The notes: generated by a model not told the origin, from the letters alone. A DNA stretch of 64,000 nucleotides from Volutella citrinella (GCA_034401135.1 JAWZSP010000004.1:4712001-4776000); one strand, 5' to 3'. Numbered from the stretch's first letter, positions 11,735-23,587 are shown. A program made the numbers and translations.

Positions 11735-13321
11735 GGCGGTTTAAATGTTTTCTTTTTCTTGGAGTATGAGAATCACGAGATGGTAAACCGAGTGTTTCGG
11801 GCAATGAAGGCTAGAATGGCTGAACCAGCCTTAATATCTACATTCGGCATCATCTGTTCCGTGTATCCCGGAGCTGCATTTCAAAGCATCTGCGGCACAG
11901 GCGGGTCGAGATGCTTGCATTCACACGGTTGTGGGTTCCCGCGCGGCATTACATCATGCCGGCGCTGACGAATCAAATCCAGCCCCAGCTGTGGTTCGAT
12001 CTCCATTGATGACGGCTTCTACGCGCCGCAGCGTTTCCATATTGGGGACATAAGCTGATGGCACCAACAGAGACCGTTCCCCACCAATACCAATACCGTC
12101 AGCAACTGGCGGCGTCTCAACTGGGATAAGAAATAGCAATCCAGCTACACACCAAATAATGGAGTCCTTTGCTCGCTCGATACCTGCCCCATCGATTTGC
12201 TTTAGGCATGTCAGTGCCCGCAGTTGCATCTAGGCACTGCATGTATGCCTAAGGCGCTGTTCAAGGCAGTAATGTGAGTCGGTGAGCCGATACATATTTC
12301 AAGCATCACCACTCACCCCATGAATTCCTCCCTCCGTTCCCTCCATCAGGCACATTTCCTCTGGCTTAATCTATTGTAACGCATAAATTTCAACACCCCG
12401 AAACCTCTTCAAGATATCTGGCCACGTTCGAGACCCCCTCAAGCAGATTAATAAAAGCTCGTCCTGCCTGGGTAAGGACCAAGCTAGCTGGCTGTTATGC
12501 CATGGACTTTTGTTGGCGAGATGTCCATCTGGATGACCCATCGATGAGGGAATGGCGCGAACGAGTTGCAAAGCAGTTGGAGAATCATGGGTTTCCCGAG
12601 GTGCTTGAAGCGTACAGGCGATGGGTGAAAGAAAGGAAAAGCCGATTGAAATAAGCTTCTGTATAAAACAGGATGGCAGGATAGTGAGCGTGCTAGGCCT
12701 GCCCAGATTCACTACGCCAATCATGTTCGTCATATGGGGAGCATGCTCTGGGCCTGGCCAGTGGGGGAGGCGGATAGGTGGCCGACTGGCCGTTGACTGC
12801 ATAGGCGCCGAGATGTGTCTCGGAGCGGTTAATGGAGTTCTCGCTGCTGCCGTTTCCACATTGGGGATGCTGATGAGCACGAGTCTCCGCTAACATTTAC
12901 CACTACTACCCACTACTTCTGCCAATTCACTCCACTACGACTTGACACTTCGCCGTGCCCATATGTTCAAATGGGGCAGCGATCACCAACCGTCAGTAAC
13001 ATCACCATCCAGATCTAGCGCGCCAGCAGCCAAGGTTAGTCGGGCCCCTCAACAAGGCCAGTCTATTCATATGCTGCTAATATGCAGTTATCTTTCCAGT
13101 CATGGTCAATAATTCGAGAACTGATTAGTACATAACCTAACATTTATATTTGGTGTACCACATCTATATGATATATCTATATTCAACCTGCCAACTTGGA
13201 ATGGAATCCACATTCAAAGTGCCAATTTCAACGCCCCTTAAAACCCGTATCACTCAAATACATTTCCCTTGTAAAACCCCAACCTCTCTTTCGGATGGGC
13301 AGACGAATCAGTTGCAACCTC
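11735..13321. other. Intergenic with one possible small ORF
   Basis: Region between the 5' end of the Ecm4-like gene and the 3' end of the sugar-type transporter. No recognisable family. One short open stretch on the plus strand with protein-like composition ends at 12654 (listed separately). A longer antisense frame at 12371-12880 has no protein character. Confidence 0.4.
12502..12654 (+). CDS. Possible small ORF or relict exon, unknown function
   Basis: Fifty codons from ATG 12502 to TAA 12652-12654. The frame is open upstream to about 12369 without another Met. The composition looks protein-like: charged and amphipathic, with WRDVHLDD, MREWRERVAKQLENHG and EAYRRWVKERK. No family is recognised. 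It could be the last exon of a lost gene, a small protein, or chance. There is no clear splice acceptor or promoter. Confidence 0.25.
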   Translation: MDFCWRDVHLDDPSMREWRERVAKQLENHGFPEVLEAYRRWVKERKSRLK

Positions 13322-14986
13322 TCACATGTTGGCCGCTAGCGGTACAGTATCCTCTCCCGTCATCGGCGCCTCCGAATTGTAGTGCCGGAACTGTCTCGTC
13401 TTGAGCCGCAGGCTAAACATGTGGTCAATGTCAGTGACGCTGCGGCCCTTCATCTCAGGCAGGAAGAGCCAGCTGAGCAGGGCGGCGAGCAGACAGAGCC
13501 CGGTAAAGACGAAGCCCGTCTTGGCTCCCAGGTTCAGCTTGTCCTCGCTATACAGCTGTGGCAGGACGGCACCCATGGCCGCTGAGGCTGCCTGGGCCGC
13601 GAACACGGACAGGGCAGCCGAGACGGCTCGCAGCTGCATGGAGCTCGTCTGGCCGACGTACGCGTAACTAGCTGGCCAGACGCCCAAGCCGCAGACCAGA
13701 ATGACGCCGAGGAGAGCGCCAGCGGCAATGTACTGGACGACGTCACCCTTGAAGAAGCCCGAGACTCCCATGACGGTCCACGCGACGGCCGCCAGGGCCA
13801 GCGTCACAATCGACAGCGTTCTTGTGCCCTTTCGCGACATTAGGAACATGCCGACGCCAATGGCAATCATTCCCGCGAGAATGCCTCCGCCCTGGATCAT
13901 CTGCGACGTCATCTCGTCGATGCCGACAGACTGCAGGAACACAATGGTCTGCGCCAAGAGATCTAGCCCAAAGAAGGAAGGCATAGCTCCGGCCAAGAGC
14001 ACAATCAGCGTGCGGCGGATGTCCTTGCGCCTAAAGGCGGCGATGTAAGGGGCGCGGATGGCCATGGCGCGCTCCTCATCAATAACCCGACGGAACATGT
14101 CAATGGCCGCGTGGTGGCTGACCTTGGGCGCGTACAGGCGTGTCGCGGCCTGGATTGCCCGCGCATCCTTGCCCTTGCGGAGGAGATGGATCGGGCTCTC
14201 GGGCATGAAGACGGACAGGATAAGTGTGAGCACCGAGAAGACCCAGCACGAGGCGTAGACGATCTTGTAGCCGGCAGGGTACTCGGTCATTGACACGACA
14301 GCCGTCGCCGCGGCTCCCAGCAGCTGGCCAAGGAGGGTGAAGAAGGGGAAAATTCCCATGGCGGGACCTCGAAGCGCAGTTGGGGCAATCTCGGAGATGT
14401 ATGTTGGACAGGCCGTCGACAGTAAGCCGCAGCCCATGCCCTGGGTCAGAATGCCAACTGTGAGTGCAATCCGCCTTCCCTGCTGTCCGGGCCCCATGTT
14501 GGAGAAGAAATTCATGGCCACGGCAATGGCGTTGATGATGGTGCCCAGCATGATGGTGTACTTGCGGCCGATGCGGCCCTGCGCCCATCCCGCGAGCAGC
14601 GAGCCAAGAGCCGTGCCAATGGCCTGGGCAGGACCCCAGATGGAGAGCCAGTCGCCGGGGATCCTCCACTTGTCGCCAATCTCCTCGCCATAGTCCCTCT
14701 GGAAGGCGCCGACGCCGTTGAGCGTGTTGATGATGAGCATGCCGTAGCCCCATCCGATGACGGGCACGGCCATGGACAGGCAGTAGCCCGAGACGGTGGG
14801 GAACCGGCGGATGGCCTTGCCGAGCTTGAGGTTCTCGTCGAGGGCGTTTCGCTCGGCTTCGGTCGATGCCTCGGCCGTCCTGATGCTTTCGTACTTTTGG
14901 CCTTCGAGCGATGCGGGCCGTGTGTGCATCGCTGAGAGCTCGACGTAGTCGGGGCCGATGCGGCCCAGCTGCGAGGGATATTCCAT
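13322..14986 (-). CDS. MFS sugar-type transporter
   Basis: Single exon, 554 residues, about 12 membrane segments, plasma-membrane proton-coupled carrier of the sugar porter family. Seen: a long hydrophilic N-terminus (about 70 residues), GWGYGMLIINTLNGVGAFQ in TM1, GRIGRKYTIMLG after TM2, GMGCGLLSTACPTYISEIAP, the PESP motif in FMPESPIHLLRKGK before the central loop, and LPEMKGRSVTDIDHMF at the C-terminal end, matching the PETKGR-type signature. Substrate is not predictable, though the GWGYGMLI start resembles alpha-glucoside/maltose-like fungal carriers. The gene stands alone, with large intergenic regions on both sides. Confidence 0.88.
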   Translation of the reverse strand: MEYPSQLGRIGPDYVELSAMHTRPASLEGQKYESIRTAEASTEAERNALDENLKLGKAIRRFPTVSGYCLSMAVPVIGWGYGMLIINTLNGVGAFQRDYGEEIGDKWRIPGDWLSIWGPAQAIGTALGSLLAGWAQGRIGRKYTIMLGTIINAIAVAMNFFSNMGPGQQGRRIALTVGILTQGMGCGLLSTACPTYISEIAPTALRGPAMGIFPFFTLLGQLLGAAATAVVSMTEYPAGYKIVYASCWVFSVLTLILSVFMPESPIHLLRKGKDARAIQAATRLYAPKVSHHAAIDMFRRVIDEERAMAIRAPYIAAFRRKDIRRTLIVLLAGAMPSFFGLDLLAQTIVFLQSVGIDEMTSQMIQGGGILAGMIAIGVGMFLMSRKGTRTLSIVTLALAAVAWTVMGVSGFFKGDVVQYIAAGALLGVILVCGLGVWPASYAYVGQTSSMQLRAVSAALSVFAAQAASAAMGAVLPQLYSEDKLNLGAKTGFVFTGLCLLAALLSWLFLPEMKGRSVTDIDHMFSLRLKTRQFRHYNSEAPMTGEDTVPLAANM

Positions 14987-16329
14987 GGGGGAAATCAGAC
15001 AATGTTAGAACTAGGTGTTGGATCTGTCTGTCGAGGAATGGGCGTGGCCGTCGTCGTTATGATGAGGTTTGGTAGCGGATTATCTTGGACAGAGCGAATG
15101 GCTGGTACAAAGAAAAGAAGGTGATGACACACAGGAAAGTTGAATGAAGAAGCTCGAATGCCATGTGGAAGTACGGATACATATACATAAATATCCATCT
15201 CCGCTGCCCTACAGCGTCTACCATCTTAGGCCCCGTCGACTCGACATTGCCAAGCCTTGGGGGACGCAGCATAGCCACCAATGGGCAACAAATGTTGCGA
15301 ATGCGAAGCCCAGAAACTCAAGAATAGAGAATAAGCGCCCCCTGTCAGCGCACTGACGATGTGGGACTGGCCCATGTCGGGGATCGGCCGAAACAACCCA
15401 GAAGGGCAGTTTTGATGCGAGCTGGCCGACTCCAACGTCCATTCTGCGGACAAAGCAGCTCACACTCGCTGCTCTTAATTTGCTCCCGCCTTTTTGACTC
15501 GTAACCTTGAGTCTTTGAAGATGCACAGCCGCGAGCCCCCCCGGCCGTCGCTGATCTGAGATGCGGCCTTTCCCACCCGGTGCAGGCGCTGGTTGACGAA
15601 TGCGGCACCCAATTAGCGAGCTAGCCCGGCAATACGATTTATCGCCTGTTCCATGTCGATGCTGCAGGGCGCAGTGGCGCATGTCGCTTGTGTCTGTTTC
15701 AGCCCTGCGAGGGCGACATCTTGACCCCATTGCTGACGTTTGCGACGGCCTCTAGTGACCTAGGCGGGCCCTGAACGGTTCCCTGCATGACGATGCGTAA
15801 TTTTGAAGCCGTGGAAGGCTCTTGGTGTCCTGTCCCCCGAAATAGTGTCACTTCCTAGGGGATCCGATTCGGGCATGTTGTCGCGACAGGCCCCCTGCGC
15901 CTTGGTGCATTGGGCTACCACATCTGCCCTTGTTTGCTTTGGGATTCGTTCGCTTTAGGAGTCCTACCACCTTTGCATCGACCGGTAGCTCGGCTATTGC
16001 TAGCTTTTTCGAGGTCCAATAGTCGTCCCCGGACAGATAGTCACCAAGATATTCAGATTAGGTTGCTCGAGGTTATGTGTGATGCAGAATATGTCTCCCA
16101 AGAGGGGTAGTACCAGCGATTTGCAGTCTTTGAAATTCACATCAGAGACAAAAAGCGTATCAGTTACGATAGTATTGCCCCAGAGCAGGAAAGAAGTCTT
16201 GGATTTTGTTAATTAATAGTCTAGTGTAGTGTATCAATCTAGGAGGTGCGGGGTATAGTGGTATATAGGCTAGAGGTATATAGGCATAGAAGAGCTATTG
16301 TCAGTGCCCCTGGTCCTGTTACGGGACAT
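14987..16329. other. Intergenic
   Basis: Promoter of the leftward MFS gene and 3' flank of the phosphate symporter. No convincing gene on either strand; open frames in 15218-15730 are overlapping and lack family motifs. Confidence 0.5.
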
Positions 16330-18308
16330 TTAGAGGAAGTGGGGAGCATTGAGGAAGAGACCCATGAGGCAGCCACCAATAGTGCCGGCAATAGGGATAG
16401 TCATGATCCAACCGAAGACCAAGAGACCAAGTCGCTGCCAGTTGACGGCCTTGACGGTGCCGTTGCAAAGACCAACACCAATAGTGGCACCAGTAATGCA
16501 CATGGAGGTGGACACGGGAAGGTGGTACTGCGAGAAGATGAGGACAGTAATGGCAGCGCCAAGCTCCATAGAGCAACCACGGCTGGGGGAGTGGTAGGTG
16601 AGCTTGTTACCCATGACTAGAGAGCTGGTGTTAGTTTTTGAATCTCCTTGCTAGCTCTTCGAAACATTTGACTTACCCTTCATGATGTTGTATCCGTAAG
16701 TGATGAAACCGACAGCGAGAGTGAGGGCGAGAACAGCCAGCTGCCAGATGGGGACCTCAGCGGACTTGCCCTGAGCCTTGCCGCTCTTCCAGGCAGTGAA
16801 GAGAACAGCCCAGGGACCGACAGAGTTACCGATATCGTTGGCACCGTGGGCGAAAGAGGCAGTGCAGGCAGTGAGGACCTGGACGAAGGAGTAGGAGTGC
16901 TCAACCTCGTTGGAGTACTTCTTGGCGTGGCTGTAAACGCGGGCCATGCGGGTGCCCTCAGGGGTTCCGAGGATACCGGTCTGGGCGGCGTGGATGTCGT
17001 AGTTGACACCGTACAGGGCGGCGCAGACGACCATGGCGGGGAGACGGATGAAGAAACGCTTGATGTTGTGGAGCTCGTAAGCGGAGCCGGCACCCATGGG
17101 GTAGTCGCGGAGAGTCTTGATGGCCCAGCCGAGAGGACCGCCCTTCTTGATCAGTCGGTCGTGGAATTTGCGCTCGGTGGCAGCCATGAGCTCCTTATAG
17201 GACTCGGCGGTGGGCTCGTGGAAGTCGAGGGCCTTCTCAGCATCGACAGCGGTCTCCTGGGCGGGGGCGTTGTTGTCCTTCTTGAGGTCGTTGTTGTCGT
17301 CCTCGCTGTGGGAAACCTCATCCTCGTCATCCTGAACGACGGCGTAGTTGCGGACGCGAGCCTGCTCAGACTCGGTGGGGATGGGACGCTTGAGCAGGAG
17401 AGGACCCATGAAGATGTGGTACCAGCGGACGCCCTGGTCCTTGCGGATGACGAGAACCCACAGGTAGGGGACAAAGAAGATGGCGGAGAGGAGGGCGACG
17501 CCGGCGGCGGTGCCGAGGACGACGGAAGCAACCCACCAGCCGGGCTTGGCGTTGAGCTTGAACTGGGGAGAGCCCTTGTAGACGATGGACAGGGTGCAGA
17601 TGGCGGAGGCGACGAAGAACCAGAAGGGAGATGTGTAGACGGACCAGGCAGTCGAGTTCTGGCGGAGGAGCACGATGAACTTGATCATCAGGTACATGGC
17701 GGAGCCGAAGCCAGCAGAGATGAGGGGAGCCATGCCGAGACCAGCGAAGATGGCGCCAAGGCCCTTGCCGTCGTTCCATCCCCACTGGACCTTGGAGGCA
17801 CCGACGGTGGCAACGCCGACACCAGCGACGGCAGAGATGATGGAGTAGCTGGAGGAGACGTGGGTGCTGTGGGCGGTACACCCTACGAGAGTTGTCAGCG
17901 GATATCATGTTTGGATTTGGGGTCGATCTGCCAACATACACATGACCCAAGAGGAGGCAGCGGCGAGGGCGCAGGCAAAGGCGAGCATCTGGACACCGGG
18001 GTTGTTGTGGAAGGCATCGAGAGGGATGATGCCGTCCTTGATGGTCGAGGCGGTTCGGGCACCGGTGGCGATGGCGCCGACGACCTCACAGATGGTGGCC
18101 AGGACCATGGCCCATCGGTACGAGACGGAGCGGGAGGACACACTGGTGGCCCACGAGTTGGCGACATCGTCTGCACATCATCACGTTAGAGTCTTGCATC
18201 ATTGGGCCGATAAGCGCGCGGAGACTGACTGGCGCCGTTGTTGAAGGCATCGAGCAGGGCAAAGACTGTGCCGATGCCGAAGATGTAGTCGTACTGGTGG
18301 AGGACCAT
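16330..18308 (-). CDS. Na+/phosphate symporter, PiT family (Pho89/PHO-4 type)
   Basis: High-affinity inorganic phosphate:Na+ symporter of the plasma membrane. Minus-strand exons 18308-18230, 18170-17940, 17882-16677, 16616-16330, in phase, 600 residues. Both inverted PD001131-type repeats are visible: N-terminal GIGTVFALLDAFNNGANDVANSWATSV with SSRSVSYRWAM, and C-terminal FAHGANDIGNSVGPWA. The central hydrophilic loop is acidic (QDDEDEVSHSEDDNNDLKKD), as in fungal homologues. The last exon gives MGNKLTYHSPSRGCSMELGA and VSTSMCITGAT. The first exon is short but carries the start and half of the GAND motif. Phosphate-starvation control is likely: a CACGTT lies at 18575-18580 and CACGTG hexamers at 20017 and 20283, but the latter are 1.7-2 kb away and could be chance. 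Confidence 0.93.
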
Positions 18309-21118
18309 GTTGAAGACGGGCAAGCGATAATGCTTGGCTGACTGGACTCGGGGCGTCTGCGAGGGGGGAGCTTGCTGAGTGAGCGTTGCTGTCGTGCTGC
18401 TGCTGCTGATTCCAACTCAGAAAAGTAGAGAGCATCGAGCGTCTGGTTCTTTATATTGTCGATGCGCCCTTGGGTGGCAGCCATGGGCACGGGTAAGACG
18501 GCATGCTGGCTGCCAGACGACAACCGCGTCCGTTCACCGAAGGGCTCTCTTGGTTCAAGCACGGGTTGGCTTCCCACGTTTTCGAAGGGGGTGCGGTCCC
18601 AGGAGGAGAGGAGTGTGTGGCCCCAAGGCAGTGACAGGGGGGCTGCCTTGGGCCATGTGGGCAGGGGACTGACGACAAAAGGAGCAAAGACCAGGCCAGA
18701 CGAGACCAAGATCCGGGTCTAGTTGGACGAATTCGAGAGGCTCTCTCATCCTATGTGGGGACTGGACGGAGGGAGGGAGAGGTGGAGTAGAGAGGAAATA
18801 CGCGGACGGGGGGCGTGCGTAGCGGGTGGTGTTGGTGGACGAGGCGAGGGAGTGCCGCAGCAGCAGTAATCATGGGAGTTGCGAAACGAAGGAATTTCTG
18901 CATGCTAGGCATGACCGAGAATGTCGCGAGATTCCGAAAATAGCCTGGCAAAGCGACGACGAAGGAGTCGAAGCAATGGTCGTCATGGAAGTTCTACTGA
19001 TCTGTGGCGTTAAGGACCCTGGATGGCCCAGCGGAAGGGGGTGCGCAGGAGAAAAAACAAGTAAAAAAAAAAAAAAAGAAGCATATTCGCAGTACGCTTC
19101 GCAGTACGCTTAACCCAGGCGCTGCAGGCTACGGTTACGCTTGTAGTGAAGCTTCGTGGCAAACCCAAACCAAAAAAGCTGCCCGGGTCCGCAGAAAGAC
19201 GCCAGCATCCGTCGTTGTTCCAAGGGAGGCAAGACACGAGTGTGCCCGCCCAGGGGTCCATAAATCATTTAGGAGACGACTACGACGCCGACTCCATCAG
19301 GCTGTGACGCTTTGCTCGGCGGAATAGACAAGAGGTCGTCGGGGATGGGACGTGGCTATCGGCGGCGTTCTAGAAGGACTCGGTCGCAAACACGGCCACT
19401 GTATGTCGAAAATCCCAGGGTTGAGGAACGTCGTCGGAGGCTCGCGTGCGCACTGCATCGCCTAGGAATCGCCAAGTCGTGCCAAGCCAGCCACTGTCGT
19501 GCTTCCCGAGATTCCCGTTCCCGGCTCATCGGCATCGCTGGCCCACACTGGCCTGTCACTTGTGGAGCCGCCCCGAGTCCCCCGACAGCCTGCACAGGGG
19601 ACGTGAGCCGCCGACAGTGCGTGAGATCGACGGGCTATGCTGCTTTGGGCACCGGGACGCTGCGCTTGCGTCGACCAACGGCCGTGGAGATGTGCCTGAC
19701 TGAGCTATCGAGTAGCATGTCACGCAGCTATCGAAGAGGCTGTCGTGGAGGAAGACTGCGTAGATGTACGATGCTATGTCTCATCTCATTGCTGCCTGCT
19801 TTCTGCCTGCCACTGCCACCTCGATGTTTCCAGTTGCACATTAGAGCAGCTGCCTCGAACAATTTGGACAAGGCAGACTGGATAATGCGCAATCTCAGTC
19901 ACTGTCCAACAGTCATGCCTCTTGGCTCCATCAGAACTTCCATCTTCAGTGCTCGCAGCTATCGGCCCTTGCGCCCACTTCCCCGCCCCCCACCAAACGG
20001 TCGTCCCCTGGGCACCCACGTGCTTAAATCTTTGGACAACGACGCACGGGCGGGAATAGCTGGCTTTGTCTCCTCCATGGGCTGATAGCATGCTCGGATG
20101 CGATGTGCCGTCCATGCCCCATAAATCCCATAATTGCGCCCTGTCGACCGTCGTCCATCCCGAATCCTCGCGCTCCAATGGTTCGCCCCCTCCCCGGCGT
20201 AATCGAACTTTCTACGCCGTTGTGAGCATGGCATCTCCGAAGCTCCATTCTATAACTCGCAAGTCAGCGAGGCAGCGCTTCGCACGTGCTGGAGGGGTGG
20301 TGCGGTGGGCGCTCGGCCGATTTGGCTCGGTCGCAGGTGTCTCTCCTGACGGCCTTACGTACTACGGAGTAACTGGCCGGGTTGGCGATGGGCTGCCCAC
20401 TTGCAGTGAACCAATTTGTAACACAGTCAGTTGGTGCGGTGACGCGTAGTTGGTACGGTAGATGGTGTCGGGATAAGAGATATCGCCGAGGGATGCTTGG
20501 TGTTGGTCTTGTTTGGGATACAACGTCATATTGTTCGATGAGTGATGGGTTCGTATGCCACTTTTGGTGATGTGATTAAGCGAAAACATACGCATACCAG
20601 GTGGAGCACGACGGTGTTTGCGTGACGAACATGCGGGACAGAGGAAAGTGGCGTTGTCAATTTGAAGATTTGGAATAGATTTGGCGCTAGATGTTAGATC
20701 TAGTCCACAAGAGGTGGATTGCAATATGTACCTAGGCGAACCCGTATCGTTTTGACAGCGTCGTGTAGACAGTGATGGACTTTGTATTGGCTTGATGATT
20801 TGACCCCTTATTGACTATCAGTTGCTGAGACTGTTCATCACCGAATTAAAGACGACACAAGAGAAATACAACAGAGATGAAATGGGGTCAAGACACATGC
20901 TTTGTGCGTTTACTGACTGATGATGAATTGTTTGACGAGGTTGTATTGGTAACAACTGGCTCCTACCCTACATCAACAAAAGCTGCTAGTGGTTGACACA
21001 GTGACCATCACAATAATCGCTATCCAGAGAGTAGATGTTCCAACAGTAATATTACAAAAACCCAGACGGTGCAAAGAGCAAGGGTATTTTATGCCGCGCA
21101 AACTCCAACCCGTCCCCC
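18309..21118. other. Long intergenic region upstream of the phosphate symporter
   Basis: About 2.8 kb without a gene I can support. The proximal part is the symporter promoter. It holds an A15 tract at 19063-19077, a duplicated 12-mer at 19088-19111 and two CACGTG hexamers (20017-20022, 20283-20288), the site type bound by Pho4/NUC-1 proteins. A 257-codon Arg-rich frame at 19312-20085 has no protein character. Confidence 0.45.
19088..19111. repeat. 12-bp perfect tandem duplication
   Basis: Two adjacent copies of CGCAGTACGCTT, ten bases after an A15 run at 19063-19077, in the upstream region of the phosphate symporter. Confidence 0.75.
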
Positions 21119-21575
21119 TCAGACGCCGTAGCGAAACTCGCGAAACTTCTTCTGGTAGTAAAAGGTGGCCAGTCCACCGGCAGCGCCCAGGGCCAGCGGC
21201 ACAGGGGCGCGGGCCCCAGTTTTAATGATCCGGGGCACGGCAGAGCCCGTCAGCACGACACTGTTGGCGAGGGCCAGCTCGGAGCCGTAGTCCTTGTTCT
21301 GCTTGAGGAGGTAGGCTGGGTGGTAGCCCGTCAGCAGTGCATCCCGGAGTCGACGTCAGGAGGGACCTACCGGCGACGGCGTACGAGGCGCCGAGACCTA
21401 CGCCGGCGACGAGCGAAGGCACCGACCGCGTGCGGACGTAGCCAATGGTGCCGCCCACGCTGACTGCGGGCGCGCATCTGGGTTAGCCGGTGCGTGCGGG
21501 GGCCAATTGGCTCGGGGAGATTCGCGTAGAGCACTTACGGAGGGCGGCGAGGGTGATTGAGGGGTGTTCGGCCAT
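21119..21575 (-). CDS. TMEM14 / UPF0136 family membrane protein
   Basis: Small protein with several transmembrane helices; animal homologues act in the mitochondrial inner membrane in haem or lipid-related transport. Minus-strand exons 21575-21539, 21463-21371, 21315-21119, in phase, 108 residues, the usual family length. The spliced reading begins MAEHPSITLAALLSVGGTIGY, then VRTRSVPSLVAGVGLGASYAV, YLLKQNKDYGSELALANSVVL, TGARAPVPLALGAAGGLATF and a charged tail YYQKKFREFRYGV. Gly-rich helices and the K-N-K-DYG loop are typical of TMEM14. Each exon is too short to stand out alone, so the gene is easily missed. Confidence 0.85.
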
Positions 21576-22692
21576 GATTTCGATGTGTTTTTGCAGTTTT
21601 TGGAGGTTGAGTCTCGACTTCGGCCGACTCGGATGGCGCGATGGGCAGCAGTGGCGGGTGAACTGCGGATAATTAGGAGTGGAAATTCGGACTGTGAAGA
21701 AAGTCCGAGCAGCAGCACTCTTTTCCTGATGAGACAGATTAAAAGGCACTGCGAGCTGTCGCTGCGCACAAGAAATGATTGATGCCTACTAGCCACACGG
21801 GTTTTGAGGCAACGAATCCCAGCGTAACACCAAGAGCACCAATCGAGACTGCCATCGACATGGATCCAACAACCGAGCGATACGCGGCTTATGTGGTTCG
21901 TCTCTCAGTGACATCTGGTGACTATCTATAGATTATGGGTCGTTCTCACAATGCCCTGCAACCAACCACATTACGGGAGCTTGCGGGTTGCATTCCTTCC
22001 ACCCATACAAACCCAACAAGAGACAACTTGTGTCATCAGTGCATTGGCTTTTCGGACTGTCGATGGCCCGTTTACCCCGAGACGAGCAACTAGGAGCGAC
22101 GACCCGCTGGTGAGTCGTTGCCCCTCGCGGTCAGCGGCTGTCATTACTCGAATTTCCCCAAGTAGACTACTCAAGTGCGGGGTGGCATCAAGTTTGTTTT
22201 TATGGTTACTGTCGGCCTGGCGAATAGACGAAACCCTTTGGTGTCATCGACTGGGGTAAAGCCCCTCCATCCTGGCTCCCGATGCTACGTTTGCAGATCC
22301 CCCTCCTCGCCGGCAAAAGCCCATTGGAGCGGATGATGCTCGCTTTCTAATTCGAGTGCTGCTCTGACAGGTTGTCTGCACACCCATCGATTTGATCAGC
22401 CGGTAGACCCCGGCTCGGTGACATCGGGGTGGCCCGTCGACGGAGCCTCTGCCTCCGACAGCCCTGAAAAGGCGCGGGTTGGTTATACGGGATTGTGGCT
22501 AGAATAGGAAGCTTCAATAGGAAATTTCCACCACTGGGAGCTGTTAATTGCCGTCTGGTCATAATGGGAGAATGGGAGATACCGACTATATATGTATGAG
22601 ACTAACTCCTTGATTGCTGTGGTTTTGGTGTTGATCAGCTAGTATTGATAATTCCACCTTTATCAACTCAAACCGGTTTCTGTCTCTCCACA
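21576..22692. other. Divergent intergenic region
   Basis: Shared upstream region of the TMEM14 gene (left) and the pectate lyase (right). No gene seen. A TATA-like element lies at 22587-22593. Confidence 0.5.
22587..22593 (+). promoter_or_regulatory. TATA-like element of the pectate lyase gene
   Basis: TATATAT about 100 bp before the ATG at 22693, a usual distance for inducible fungal genes. Confidence 0.4.
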
Positions 22693-23587
22693 ATGCATAC
22701 TGCAAACCTTCTCACTTTTGTCGCCGCAATCCCCTCGGCCCTGGCATGCCTGGGATACACGGGTGGTGTCCCCGTGCCCACGTCCAAAAAGGCGAGCAAC
22801 GCGCCCATTACGGTCCCCAAGAACACCGTCTATGACGGCGGCTGGAGGCAGTTTGACCGGAACCCCAGCACCTGCAAGACCAACAAGGAGCAAGGTATGA
22901 CAAACTAGGTGCATGTGCATGATGCATCGAGCTAACTCTCCAGGCCGCGAGGCTACTGCCTTCATCCTCGAGGACGGCGCTACTCTCCGCAACGCCATCA
23001 TCGGCGGCACTGCTGGCGAGGGCGTCTACTGCCTAGGACGCTGCAACATCGAGTTCGTCTGGTTCCAGGACGTGTGCGAGGATGCCATCACCTTTGTAAG
23101 TTTGTAGAATGCCATGAATGATATGTACTGACACTCGCACAGCAAGGTAGCTCAAACGTAGGCGAGTCGTGGGTCATTGGGGGAGGTGCCTACCACGCCA
23201 GCGACAAGATCATCCAGCACAACAGCTGTGGAAAGGTCAACGTAAGATATTATCCACATAGATTGGTAGCTTGATGCCTGACTAACGTGTGACAAGATCA
23301 TCAACTTCTACGCTGAAGACTACGGCAAGGTCTACCGGTCTTGCGGCACCGTAAGAACCCTTTCCACGGCCAATCCCTACAATTTCGCAGCTTGCTAACA
23401 TGCAGACCAGTGCTCAAAGTGCGCCCGCTCCGTCTACGCCGAGGGCGTCACGGCCAGGAAGGGCGGCGAAGTTGTCGGCATCACAAAGGCCAACGGCGAC
23501 ACAGCCAAGCTGGTCAACGTGTGCTCCGACCACTCGCCCCAGTGCCAGAACTACAAGGCTGCCGGCGTCAAGGATGGCGCATGCTAG
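22693..23587 (+). CDS. Secreted pectate lyase, family PL3
   Basis: Extracellular Ca-dependent enzyme cleaving polygalacturonate by beta-elimination. Exons 22693-22894, 22944-23095, 23143-23241, 23297-23350, 23411-23587, in phase, 227 residues. Signal peptide [20 protein letters not shown]3 marks in order: [32 protein letters not shown] split over exons, [67 protein letters not shown] and a Cys-rich C-terminus. The last acceptor is set at 23410 (ACCAG), because the earlier CAG at 23405 puts the frame out of the CSKCARSV reading. The small size and cysteine pattern fit PL3. Suggests contact with plant pectin. Confidence 0.92.

Noticed and set aside
12371..12880. 169-codon frame on the minus strand in the 11.7-13.3 kb gap
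   Set aside because: No domain or composition of a real protein; the opposite strand gives a more protein-like, though still weak, reading.
14100..15002. 300-codon frame on the minus strand overlapping the MFS transporter
   Set aside because: Shifted frame of the transporter, rich in His, Arg and Pro, without membrane helices.
16846..18189. 447-codon open frame on the plus strand
   Set aside because: It is antisense to the phosphate symporter exons and Gly/Asp/Val-rich, as expected from mirrored codon bias. It also crosses the symporter introns without any family motif.
19063..19077. A15 tract as a retroposon poly-A tail
   Set aside because: No reverse-transcriptase remnant or target-site duplication is visible around it; a simple homopolymer is enough.
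19312..20085. 257-codon Arg-rich frame on the plus strand
   Set aside because: Composition is typical of GC-rich non-coding DNA; no motif, no splice logic and no counterpart domain.
23405..23410. Use of the GCAG at 23402-23405 as last acceptor of the pectate lyase
   Set aside because: It shifts the frame away from [12 protein letters not shown]. The ACCAG acceptor five bases later keeps the PL3 reading.
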